From Gonatopus flavifemur (lineage: Eukaryota; Arthropoda; Insecta; Hymenoptera; Dryinidae): 64,000 nt of DNA. This document shows, one piece after another, positions 32,164 through 43,452 of the stretch. The DNA lies in assembly GCA_018340375.1 (NCBI GenBank), contig JAFFJZ010000001.1, positions 50,832,001 through 50,896,000 of the forward strand, read 5' to 3'. How positions within the stretch are numbered: the first letter of the stretch is position 1; each line of letters begins with the position of its first letter. The translations under genes were made by a program, and so were the position numbers. The notes beneath the pieces are model-generated. The model was not told the origin of the DNA. It did not search any database and saw nothing but the letters and a program-made list of their open reading frames with translations.

Positions 32164-34193
32164 CAGGGTGGGGCATCTAAAGTGTCGCGGGCGTTTTTTC
32201 CAAAAATAAAGTGAGATACGAGGAAATTTTTCGGACAAAAGTTGTAAGGTACCGAGGGGGACATCCGATGGTGGCCTTGGCTTTGACCTCAAATCTCATC
32301 TTCAAGAGCATTCTGAGATCAACTCTTGTTTTTTGAATAGCATCTCATATTTTTTACTGCAGATTTGGATTCTAGGTCAAAAATCAAGAAACTTTTGTCT
32401 GAACCATTTTCCTGAAATCCGCAAAAATGGCGCTCTAATCGATATTGTTCCATTTTGAATCTGACATTCGAATAACTCGAAAACGAAGGGTCTTGCAAAA
32501 GAATGTTTCGTACAAAAGTTGTCAATACACAACACATTTCAATCGTCTACATTACCACCATTCAGAGCTCACGCGATGTAAACAAACGACGGGGTTCAGT
32601 GAAAATTCACGATTTTGAAAGTCAGTTTGTCAGTTACATTTGATTATTACTTGGTTTATGACGAATTGAAAATCATGGATATCCGATACACGGTTTCTGA
32701 AAAGATCGATATGATCTACATTTACGGTAAAGTGCATAAGAACCCCAGACAAGCATATGACTTGTATGCAGAACGATTTCCTGAAAGAACAACGCCATCC
32801 ATTAGGTATTTTCAACGCATTACAAAATTATTCTCAGAAACGGGAAGTGTTACAAGGGAAAAACGATATCGAATGAGAACTGTTAGCGGAGAAAATGCGG
32901 AAGTTAATGTACTAGCTGCAGTAGCCAATAATCCACACGTGAGCTCTCGTGAAATTGAACTCCATTCGGGAATTTCTCGAAGAAGTGTTCTTCGAATACT
33001 GAAACCTCACAAATTCCATCCGTATCATATTTGTTTGCATCAAGACCTTCACGGTGATGATTTCGAAAATCGTGTACAGTTTTGTCGATGGGGTCTAGCG
33101 CAAATGCACAATAACAACTTCATCAACATATTATTTTCTGATGAGTCGACGTTCACCAATCATGGTCAAGTAAATCGACATAATATGCATTACTGGGCGA
33201 CAGAAAATCCAAGATGGTTACGTCAAGTAGAGCATCAAAGACAATGGGCTGTGAATGTTTGGTGTGGTATTTTTCGATCTCGAGTAATTGGACCGTACTT
33301 CATTGCAGATACGCTAAATGGAGAGAAGTACAGACATTTCTTAGATCAAGTACTTCCAACATTACTTGAAGACATACCTATTCAGGAACGATTGAATATG
33401 TGGTATCAACACGATGGTTGTCCATCCCATTATGCAGTCACAGCTCGAGAAATATTGGACAGAGATTATCCTGGACGATGGATAGGACGTCGTGGACCAG
33501 TTCATTGGCCTGCCCGTTCTCCGGATCTTACTTCTCCAGATTTTTTTATGGGGATACATAAAAGATACAGTTTATCAACAAGCACCGACTACACCTGAGA
33601 ATATGCGTCAACGAATCATCAATGCATGCGCGAGCATCAATGAAGATATTTTAGCACGAGTTCAGCAATCTTTTGTAAAACGTTTTGAAATGTGTATTGA
33701 AGTCGAAGGCCATCATTTTGAGCATCTACTGCATTAAAATTATCCAAGTGATGTAGACGATTGAAATGTGTTGTGTTTTGTCTGTTATACCCCATCACCT
33801 CCGTTTCAGTTCAAGGGGTCCCCCTTGGAATCAGACAACTTTTGTCCGAAACATTCTCCTCCAAGACCCTTCGTTTTCGAGTTATTCTAATGTCAGATTC
33901 AGTATGGAACAATATCGATTAGAGCGCCATCTTTGCGGATTTCAGGAAAATGGTTCAGACAAAAGTTTCTTGGTTTTTGACCTAGAATCCAAATCTGCAG
34001 TAAAAAATATGAGATGCTATTTAAAAAACAAGAGTTGACCTCAGAATGCGCTTGAAGATAAGATTTGAGGTCAAAGCCAAGGCCACCATCGGATGTCCCC
34101 CTCGATACCCTACAATTTTTGTCCGAAAAATTTTCTCGTATCTCATTTTATTTTTGGAAAAAACGCCCGCGACACTTTAAATGCCCCACCCTG
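32164..34193 (+). mobile_element. Tc1/mariner-superfamily transposon with about 390-bp inverted repeats
   Basis: The 2030-bp element is flanked by TA (32162-32163 and 34194-34195). The ends are CAGGGTGGGGCATCTAAAGT and ACTTTAAATGCCCCACCCTG. The left repeat runs to about 32552 and the right starts at about 33751; the right one has an extra segment of about 60 bp. Highly similar blocks, such as CAAAGCCAAGGCCACCATCG on the right and its inverse on the left, show the arms have diverged little. It carries one transposase gene. Repeats of this length are longer than the 20-30 bp of classical mariners. Confidence 0.88.
32675..33737 (+). pseudogene. Tc1/mariner-type transposase, frameshifted
   Basis: Cuts and pastes its own element in the nucleus. 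The N-terminal part (from MDIRYTVSEK) is a helix-turn-helix region with SSREIELHSGISRRSVLRIL as a second helix-turn-helix. The catalytic core follows: LFSDES (first Asp), WYQHDGCPSH (second Asp), WPARSPDLTSPDFF (third Asp). Spacing from the second Asp to the Asp of SPDFF is 41 residues, suggesting a DD41D-like group. The frame shifts by one base in the T run near 33540-33546; the downstream part (WGYIKDTVYQQ to FEHLLH) continues in another frame to 33737. As the window reads, it cannot give a full-length enzyme, but all catalytic positions are intact and no other break was seen. A sequencing error in the homopolymer is possible. Confidence 0.85.
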
Positions 34194-34304
34194 TATATAA
34201 TTTGTGTACAATATATATATATTATTATATAAATTTTATATACAATGAGTAACGAAAGTGAATAACGTTGGAGTTCCTGACTTATAATTTTATATCTGAT
34301 TCCA

Positions 34305-34389
34305 CCCAGCAAACACGAATACGGCACTCCACTGGCATGACAGGGCTATCAACGGTCCATTGAAACGTCATTAATTATTGTTCGTAGGG
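34305..34389. repeat. 85-bp element, CCCAGCAAACACGA end
   Basis: It begins CCCAGCAAACACGAATACGG and ends TTGTTCGTAGGG. It is a relative of 28311-28420, sharing the left end and the central CCATTGAAACG block. Confidence 0.5.
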
Positions 34390-34448
34390 CTTTTTACCGG
34401 GGATTTTTCCATTCAAACTCAATTCCATGTTCAATGTTCTCAACCTAT

Positions 34449-34676
34449 ACAGGGCAGTCACCGATAGAATTACATCGCATCTCCGTAGAATTGAGGGAGG
34501 GGGAAGGGATCGGCGGATATAACGTGGCACAACGGAAAAGCAGCGTAGAGGTAACGGAGAAATGTCCGGGCCGTTTGTTCGAGCGGACATTTCTCCGTTG
34601 CCTCTACGCTGTATCCACCGATCTCTGTTTTCTCCCCCAATTCCTCGGAGAGACGACGTAGGTGTCCTGTATGGGA
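34449..34676. repeat. Palindrome with perfect inner hairpin
   Basis: The outer TACAGGGCAGTCACCG faces CGACGTAGGTGTCCTGTA; the inner CAGCGTAGAGGTAACGGAGA and TCTCCGTTGCCTCTACGCTG pair almost completely around a short loop at about 34568-34583. GC content is higher than in the surroundings. It is related in motif to the foldback at 19339-19584. Confidence 0.65.
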
Positions 34677-34984
34677 ATGCTCTCGTTGAAAAACGAGTCA
34701 CTCTGACAGCCGGTACAAAATTTCTGCTTGTTCTAAAAAAGCATCCCTCTTCTGAAATACCCATAAAATCACATAGATCTATTTCATGGGTTTTGATGCA
34801 GTTATATGAGACTGGATGAGATATCACAAGGCTGATTAGGGCTTGATGGAACTCAATCTGGTACACATAGCTTCTCTCATTGGATCCTGTTGACACTGAT
34901 AATAATCCAGAAGTTCATGCGGTTCAACATGTTCATTTGACATAAGACCGTCGAGGTATTCTGGATTTATCAAATCCCAAATGT

Positions 34985-35590
34985 GTATTAACGGCGGGCC
35001 CAATCTACGCCCAAGGTGGGTGCCCATGCTGCCCAACGCGAGGCCAAGCTGGGCAGACAAATTATTGGGTCAAACCTGTGATGATAACGTCGTTCCCAGC
35101 TTGGCTGTATTGCTTTGCCCGAGAATTGGTAACACCATAGGCCCAGCATGAACCCAGACTAGGCAATCAATACTGCCCCTTCCTTTTTTTTTAAATTGGA
35201 AGATTGCTTTGAAGTCTACCCCAGCGAGCATGAACTTCAACTCCACTTTGGCTCAGTCTTGGGCCTAGTGTTGAGCCCCATCGTGCCTATATGGGCCCAG
35301 GACTAGATCAAAGTGGGATCAAAATTCATACACGCTGAGGTTGGTACACACATGCTCGGGATATAAATTCGGCCCAATATTGGCCTAACGCTGGTCCAAA
35401 TTCGGGCCAAGTTCAAATGTGCCCGCACTGAGATTCACTTTTTTCATTTTCTACCAACCATAATTGTATGGGAAAACACAACAGGGCCAAAATTGAGCCA
35501 ACATGGGTCCCATCGTCCCCAATACTGGGTTAAAAAGGATGGACCCAGCCTGGGGCCCATTGTCATTATAGGCAATACACGCTTGGGAAA
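34985..35590. repeat. Block of degenerate GGGCCCAA and CCAAGCTGGG repeats
   Basis: Many short units of the form TGGGCCCA, GGGCCAA, CCCAAGCTGG and TTGGGCC occur in both orientations across 600 bp, with higher GC than the flanks. This is the style of subterminal repeats in a non-autonomous DNA element. No coding frame is supported. Confidence 0.5.
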
Positions 35591-36325
35591 TTTTACCACA
35601 GCGATTCTACAAATACAACCAAAGTACTTTTAAAGTTCGTTGCAAAATGTTTCGATGATATCCTTTTAACCCTCTGAGTACCAATCAAACGAGAGAAAAT
35701 GTTTTCCTTCTTCTCCTTATATCAAAAATGATGTAAGAAATCTAAAATCCGTGGAAACGAAATTTTCAAACTCTTCTCTTTTTTCAACTGTCCTAAGTCT
35801 CCAAAGCTTCAATCAAGGATCAAAGAATCTTCATCGCATCGAATGGAAACCGAAGAAATTCTCCATCATCATGTTCGCAACCAAATGCTCTTGAGATTTA
35901 TGAAAGAAGGGAATATAGTAAACGTAGCGAATTTGCAACGTTTGTAGCTAAAGAGTTGATGACAAATACACGCGAGGATGCTTTCAGTCAAAAAAAGACA
36001 AACTTCACTCACGCTCATCGATGATTCCTCACTTTCTCTCTTCGGCAAAGAATCCTAGTGAAAATCACTCTGGTAAGTATTTAGCCCCCGCAAGGTCTCA
36101 CCAGGTCTTTATGAAGGACTTGAGTATGTTGGGATATCTTTATGATATTGGGAATATCGTGGGATCTGTTGAGAATATTTTGGAGATATCTTGTATTGTT
36201 TGAATCGTTTATTGAAACGAATGATCCGTCGAATAACGGAATAATTCAGCTGTTGGATTCTAGTATAGTACATTTTTCAAACTGTGTTTCCAGTTTCAAG
36301 GAGTCGATTCGAGAAGATAAATATT

Positions 36326-36483
36326 CTCCTTAAAGGATCACATTGAACCGATTGATTTTCATTGATTCCGATGTAGAAAATTGATTTAAACCCATTGAGA
36401 ATCAATTATTAATGGGTTCGAATCGGTTTTCTGCATCGGAATCAATCAGAATCAATCGGTTCAAAGAGATTCTCTAACCAGGG
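36326..36483. repeat. MITE, ACCAGGG-type end
   Basis: GAACCGATTGATTTTCATTG and TCAATCAGAATCAATCGGTT are inverted, with inner AAACCCATTGAGAATC and AATGGGTTCGAATCGG pairing. The right end AACCAGGG matches the family at 19997-20116. Confidence 0.6.
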
Positions 36484-36533
36484 TAACGATATTTCATCAG
36501 ACCTTGTGAGTTTGAATTCCTGTTTCGTTCCTA

Positions 36534-36670
36534 CCCAAGCAGCACCAGGAGGAATTATAATGCGTACAGTATCCTATGGACAGGTTCAGAAGATGATTAT
36601 CCAAAACAGTCTCATTTGGAGGGTCTAAGCATGTTTATATCACATCTGAAACATCCGTGTGCTGCTTGGA
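36534..36670. repeat. Short MITE, CCCAAGCAGCACCAGG ends
   Basis: CCCAAGCAGCACCAGG on the left and CCGTGTGCTGCTTGGA on the right are inverted. The ends are shared with the tandem pair at 29759-30408; the interior is different. Confidence 0.55.
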
Positions 36671-36737
36671 CACAAACGATTCAAACTTCAACATTTGTTT
36701 AGGGTTGCATCGATGCTGGAAAATTCAAGTACAGAAT

Positions 36738-37110
36738 AGGGTTCGCACGAGACTCTCGTCTTGAATTGAAAAATGATCTATATTTACTGTTCTAAAAATC
36801 TAAGACATAAAAATTTGGAACGGAATCAAGCTTCTACCTAAGATGTAACAAAATCACATGGAATTCCGATTCCATCGCAGAGGATAACGAAGATATTCTC
36901 TCAGTCTCGGAAGTAGTCTCGGTATCGGTCTCGTTGCATATTTCGACATATATCTCTGCTAATTTTGTTTAAATGATCAAGGTTCCACTCCATTCCTTTG
37001 ATTCCATTTGTACTCTTAAATTATCTGGAGCATCTTGATATTTCAAGAGATTGGGATCATTATTGGTAACTATTTTATCTTTCTTTGACGCGAGTCTCGT
37101 GCGAAGCCCT
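36738..37110. repeat. 373-bp MITE, AGGGTTCGCACGAGACTC ends
   Basis: AGGGTTCGCACGAGACTCTC on the left and GAGTCTCGTGCGAAGCCCT on the right are inverted 20-bp ends. The interior is single-copy-looking, with a TCTCGGAAGTAGTCTCGG repeat. It is the last clear MITE before the element-poor region to the right. Confidence 0.65.
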
Positions 37111-37221
37111 AGCGAAGAACGTGGAATTTCACGTGAAATACAGGAAATTCCGGTACCGTGGACATTGTAAGTTCATTATGAGAAGAAGCTCCTCAATCCC
37201 ACGGTACTGAAGAATTTCTGT

Positions 37222-37339
37222 TCTGTTTCAACAGTGCGGGGTACGCCATGTTTCGGCTTTCATACTTCATTGACTGATGATTTCCTAATAAACTATCTCC
37301 ACGAAGAACAATGTTTTCCAGAGTCCGAAGCGCAGAATA
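37222..37339 (+). other. Orphan exon-like segment
   Basis: A strong acceptor, TTCTGTTCTGTTTCAACAG, ends at about 37221 and an AAG|GTATTT donor follows about 118 bp later. One frame through the segment is open and reads GTPCFGFHTSLTDDF and onward to PESEAQNIR. I do not recognise the protein. No neighbouring plus-strand exon was found, so it may be chance. Confidence 0.2.
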
Positions 37340-38704
37340 TAAGGTATTTATGGGGGACTTCGAAAAAAATGAGCAAGTATCGCTTATTCATAAAAGTTTC
37401 TTGTATTTTTTCATTTTTCTCTTATGTATATTCACAAAGGACAATTACATCTGGCTTACAATATATCCTGATCTAAATGTATTCTTATATGAATAGCAAT
37501 TATTGATATTATCTAGTTATTTATTTTATTTCATTTTTTTTTTTTTATTACTTATCTCCTATCACTTGCTATCATATCCTAAGCCTACTATGTCCATCGT
37601 TCAAGCACACCTGCTTACATCATACATTTACTTTTTCCTTCTCTTCAATTGAATAGAATACGTATCTCACATCTATTTTATTTTAATCATTTCATTTTGT
37701 CTTTCGCTTCAAAGATTCAAAGAACTCATGCAAATGAACATGGGACGATAACGTTGAACTTTTTTGGAATCTCCTTTTCCTTTTCACCTACGATTGAAAA
37801 GAGCCTTCGATTTCCATTGCTTCAATATTTTTTCTTTTTCTTTCTCCGCATATGTTGTTTCATTTTGAATTCCTCTTTTATTTCTTGACGAAAGTGAAAC
37901 GCTTTACAATTAAAGATATCTCGATAATTAATTTATTTATTCATCATATTTATTAAAAAACTTATATAACTCACGATCTTTCGTAATTCATCGTCAATAT
38001 ATATTAGATTTTTCTTCATCTCGCATAAATAAATATTCATTAAATACATTCGGGCCCGACGCGTGATAAATATAATCTCGATGGATTTCGATTTCTCATC
38101 CTCTCGAAAAACTCTTGGATTCGGAAAACAATCGCACAGAAATATGATCCTTGAGGTACACGGAATCGATCTTCTTTCTTCTCGATATCATTCTCATTAT
38201 TATTATTGTTATTTCAGTTCATACTCATCATTGTTATATGCGTGAGAATTACAATTTTCCATTGCTCGACGATCTTGAATGAAATATAAAATATTCTTGA
38301 GGTCGTACAGGGATGAACCAACGAGACAACATTGTTTCCACGTCGTGGCCTTCATTTAATTTCGATCTAAAACTTCATTTATGGTTTTTGTCCAAAAATA
38401 TATGTACATATTAATAATCGGTGTATACTTAGCGTTTATATATGCGTTATGCCCTTTTTAGGGAATGTGGGAAGGTGGATAAAGGAAGGTGGAGGGGGTT
38501 GGATTACAGGAAGGTGAGAGAGGTATGTCAATATACATATATATATCTTTTTTATATATACATATACATATATATATATATATATATATTTGATCGTTAC
38601 CAAAATGCAAAAATGGTGAGTTCAGAGTGTCTTTCTTTCTTTCTTTCTTTCTCTCTTTAAGGATACACACTTACACGCACAAATATATATGTGTATGCAT
38701 AAAG

Positions 38705-38743
<39 letters not shown>

Positions 38744-41560
38744 CATATGTACACATATATATATATATTTATTCAATTTCTTCTTCTATATTATATATCA
38801 CTACATCAATATCTCACAACTTTTGCACCTCAGGTATGATTGGACAATGCAACAGTAGTTTGTTTATTCATTAATGCTTTTTTTTTATCTCTCCATTATT
38901 TCGCTTGTCGTGAAAATTTGTTGTTGTCAACATTTCTATGGCTTCCCTAATCAATTCTTCATCATTGTCATAAGGCGGAAAAGTTATTTCATCTCACGAA
39001 ACATATATAATCGAGTATTATTTATTTGTTATCTTTTCACTGTCACACTTACATTCGCTACTAACTACTCGTAAATTTTTCTTCCCCTTCGCTCATATAT
39101 ACTTATAATAATTATTATTATCAATATCGTTATTAATTTATTTTTTTATAGCTTTTCATTGGGTTTTTCATATAAAACAAAATGGCATCTTTTTGGCATT
39201 AGAAGAAAAAATACATTTTTCAACTTTTTCATACTCATTCAATTGTAATTTCTTCCTTTTACTTTTTTTTCATTTCTATATTCTCTCCAAAGCGTTCCTC
39301 ATCTTCCCTCGGAGACCCTTAATAAAATTAGTGAATTTTCAAATTGATTCTCATCCCTCAAGTTTTGATAGACATTTTATTTTTCTTCTTCTTCGTTAAA
39401 TCGCTATTACATCCATTTTATGTCCCTAATTATCATCTCTAATACTATTTTGGCATCGTCGCATCGAAGTTCCGAAAATGAAAGGGAAACATATTATTGA
39501 ACGAGAAATTTAATTTATGGTAGACTATTTCTCGGAAGCTTTCGTGTAAAATATTTTATTGGAAGAAAAACAAAAAAAAGAAACTATTGAAAAAGAAGAA
39601 AATAAAAGAAATTAAATTTGGATGAAAAAAAAAAATAATGAAGATATTGTATGAAATAATTTATTGTTTTATATGTATATACGCACATTTATATATGTAT
39701 GTATGTTTGTATGTATGTATGTATGTATGTATGTATGTATGTATGTATCAGTATACAATAATAATTGCTACATATTTTCAATTTAATATCAAAACTTTGT
39801 TTTTTTTTTTAGTATTATATTAATAATCATCACTCAATCATTTTTACAGACTTCCATCGGTCGAGGGTTTAAATACCCTGGTAGCGCAAAAACATTTATC
39901 CATATTCCATGAGTGTGCATAGAACATGTACAACTTGCATTCTATGCAAGTTAATAGAATATTTGAATATACTTGTGCTACTGAAGTGCAAGTATACATC
40001 ATTGTTTCCCATTATAATGCTCAACGACTTGTTCCAGAAAGTTTGAAAATGATTTGTGATGGTTGGTTGTACTCTGGTTGCTTTTTCAGAAGCATTAAAG
40101 AAAGACTGTATAGTATATTCATTACACATCTCATTGAAATTCCAGTGGATATAATTAAGGAAACATTGCTTTCCAATCCTTTGTTCATCCTTACACGCGA
40201 TTCGTATAATGTGAAAATGAACATTGATAAACTTATTAGTTTGTTGAGAAAATTTTGAAGGGACTTAGGTTCCGCCATGGTATTAAACGTCGATGAAACA
40301 AGTGCGCCGTGTCTCAATTCAGTTGATTTCAACGTTTCAAGATATGTTCTCGATACCAAATAATAAAATTTATAAAATGACGAAATATGAAAAAAAAAAA
40401 AGAAAGGAGTAACAATTTTAATTGTCTCTGGTACGTGCATAACTACGTTAGTACGTTCAAATAAAAGTATTAATATCACCCGATTTACTTGTTTTCATCA
40501 TACTTTGTCCCCAAAACCATGATATGTATCGAATGGAGATAAATTTTAATGGACTTTAAAAACGTCTTTTTATTCTTCCTTTTCATTGATACAACACATA
40601 CTATGATGAGCCCTCGAATATAAATAAATATAATTGAATAAATAATTACGGGTATGTACAACTAAGAAAGACATGATGCGCTTGTTTAACATCTTAATGG
40701 GTCAACCTTTGGACTGTACGCAGCCCGCTTAAAAATAGATAGTAATACAGTAACATTTGTGTTGGTTTTTCCTTTCTTTGAAACTTAATGAATAAATAAT
40801 ACATTAAATTAGATTATATTAATGATTATTATTGTTGCTATAAGGGTTAATATATGCGAGAATAATGAATGATAATATATTAATGATTCTTAATAATACT
40901 CCGGTGGGCGAGGGGTCGCGTTACCTCTCGATTATATTTTTTTTTCATTTTTTTTTATTTATCGTATTAAAAATCTCAATCCGAGTCTCTGCCTCGATTC
41001 CCACACTTTGAAATACACGAATATCAAAAGAACAATGAAATTAGAAAGAAAAAAGAATAAAGAGAAAAGTAAGAAAACTAAGAGATTTCGCGTTAGGATG
41101 ACAATAAATTTTATATGCTCGATCACAAATTACATATGATGATTGTGAGCATGTGTTTTCCCCAAATATGTTCTTCTGAATATGTTCCTTAAGAATCGAG
41201 GGTTAAAATTCACAAGGACGTCAAATAAATAATATCTTCATCCACACGCTTCTTCCTTTCCTATATTTTGTATCTTTTTTTTTGTTTCTTTCATAATATT
41301 CTTTTTTCGAAACTTACATATATATCATTCTTGGTACTTACATTCTATGAAGAAAATGACAAAAGATTATATAAAAAAGGGGAACTTCATAATAAAATAA
41401 TTAAAATTACCTAATATGTACAAATATTCAAACGATATACATAAAATTCATTCTTTCATTCGTATCCCTTGTAAACGATAAAAATGATATCTCAGCTATC
41501 AGGGAAATGTTTATTTATTGTTCCATTTTGGATTTCTTGCTGCTTTTTTATTTCTTTCAA

Positions 41561-41593
<33 letters not shown>

Positions 41594-43452
41594 AAAAAAA
41601 ATTTCATAGAGCATGATACATATTTATATATCTATAAATATTCAATATCATAACAGGGAGACTACCTTTGTTTTATTTCGATAATTTCTGTTATCGAATT
41701 GAAAAAAAAAATGAGGGAAAATTTATAACAAAGAAGAAGAAGGAGAAGAAGAAGAAGACGTTACGGAGCACAAAAATAAAACGCATTATTGGCTGCATAT
41801 CATTTCACATGATGATTGTGTTAAGAAAAATGCTTTGTACTCAGTCGACCCGAAGGGCGATTAATTAGTATTTTTTTTGTCTATTTTTCTTATCTTTCAT
41901 ATATCTGTTTAAATATACTCGGTACACGGCGATTGGTGCAAGAGCGCGTGCATTCAAATAAATAAGAGAATAATAACGAAGCAAAATGTACAAAGGCTTA
42001 AAAGTGAAAGTATTATTTTCAAAATTGAGATCATTTTCGTGTGTTGTGTTTCTTTGACCTACATCTACGTCGGTGTTGGTTGTTTGTTTTTTTCCATATT
42101 GTGCAGTAGCTCGGGAAATGAAAATAAAATACACTCGAATTAATATGTATTGATTATCTAGTTGGAAGGTAATCGGATTTTGGAATGAATTCAATCTACT
42201 TTCTGGATATGAATACCGTTCACGTGTAGTACAAATGCGGAGGATTATTGTGATTATCGTTCGAGTTATAAAAAAATATGAAAACAATTCTTAAATATTT
42301 GCTTTTAATATCAAAATCGAATGCTTATTATTTTGGTATTTATTCATAAATATGTGTTCCCTTGTATAGAAAGTATTATCAATGATGAGAATGCTGTTAT
42401 TTGGCGAACATTTTTGTTGTCTCATCGATAAAAAAAATGAATCACTGATGATATTTTTACAGGAACATGATATATCCGAATACCTTTATTGTATGCAGTA
42501 TTGTTGGTCATGTAGGCATGGACTAGCTATATAATGAGATTACTGTGCTACCAACACAAAACTGTTATTACGCATAATAATATTACTTAAGATTTACAAT
42601 GAAATACCTTTCGTCTATTCATTCACTTGTTGTTTTTTTTTTCATTTAATAATAATTTGTCATATTTGAAAAGTCTTTGCACGTTAAAAAACATAGCTGG
42701 ATACCGCTACTGTTTCCTCGCGCCTACGAGAATAGCCTCACAATATGTATATTCATATATATACACATGGTTCCACTTGTACGCGAATTACAAGTCATAT
42801 TTTGTTATAACAATATAAAATTGACACTTACGATACGATTTTGTATCGTCTCTTGCGTGTTATCATCATTGTCGTCGTCGTTCACCTTATCCGTCTCCAT
42901 TTACTCGGGCTTTTTTTCTTTCTTTCTTTCTTTCTTTTCCTACACTCTCATCGTGTTCACCATCGAACGCGTGATCGCATCGCTTAACCGTAGTAGAATT
43001 TCAACAAAAAAACATCTCATATAAAAAAGGGAAGCTCGAAAAGAGTGATGGGAGAAATCTTTCTTGATAACGGTGTTTCCCCCTTAACGTTTTATATTAT
43101 TTTCATATTCGTTCTCTTCATTCAAAATGTGTGAATAGAAAAATGGCAGTGAAGTGTTCTTTTGTCATTTGCTCATCATTAATCGTTTATGCGATTATGT
43201 AATCTAAAGATCGTGTGAATAATCTCGTATACTGTATTTCATTCCCTTGATTCATTCAAATGGAAATACTTAGCATGTATATGATGAGCCTGAGACGGAT
43301 CGATGGTGAAGAGCTATTTGTTGATTATCTAAAATAAATGGTCGTTCCGTTGCCGAAAGAATTCACAATTTCGGAATTTGTTCACTGGATACCCGATAAG
43401 ATTCAGGACGATAGGAAGACTGATTGGAATCGCATTGAGCAATTAGAATCCC
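37340..43452 (-). other. Probable long 3' UTR and downstream region of Tet
   Basis: About 6 kb following the Tet stop codon with no recognised Tet exon. It is AT-rich, has many TTTATT (AATAAA on the minus strand) sites, and contains several microsatellites: TA runs at 38541-38589 and 38706-38739, TTTC near 38630-38655 and 42911-42938, GTAT at 39697-39748, and AAT at 41563-41591. Palindromic MITEs are essentially absent, unlike the 28 kb to the left. That contrast is what suggests transcribed, constrained sequence. Where the transcript ends cannot be told. Confidence 0.45.
39851..40258 (+). other. Unidentified reading frame with one internal stop
   Basis: The ATG frame 39926-40258 gives 110 residues (MYNLHSMQVNRIFEY to ISLLRKF). 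The same frame is open upstream back to an acceptor-like TTTTTACAG ending at 39849, broken only by a TAG at 39920-39922. The composition is balanced for such AT-rich DNA, with two Trp- or Cys-containing segments (KMICDGWLYSGCFF) and amphipathic-looking helices. I cannot assign a family. A 152-residue frame overlaps on the other strand. It could be a decayed gene, an unannotated exon, or chance. Confidence 0.25.

Larger units (their letters stand above)
32126..34270. repeat. Older palindrome interrupted by the mariner-type element
   Basis: Left of the transposon, TATTCACTTTCGTTACTCAT (32131-32150) is followed by ATATAAAATTTATATA. Right of it, TATAAATTTTATATA is followed by ATGAGTAACGAAAGTGAATA. 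The two flanks are inverted copies, so the transposon landed near the centre of a pre-existing foldback. Confidence 0.75.

Noticed and set aside
35000..35600. Possible minisatellite or CRISPR-like array of GGGCCCAA units
   Set aside because: Spacing and unit sequence are irregular and the units occur in both orientations, so it is better explained as transposon subterminal repeats.
38442..38874. Frames rich in YIYIYI
   Set aside because: They translate TA microsatellites and are low-complexity artefacts.
40021..40479. 152-residue minus-strand frame
   Set aside because: Runs of Phe and an AT-driven composition, overlap with a more balanced plus-strand frame, and no motif; kept only as a note.
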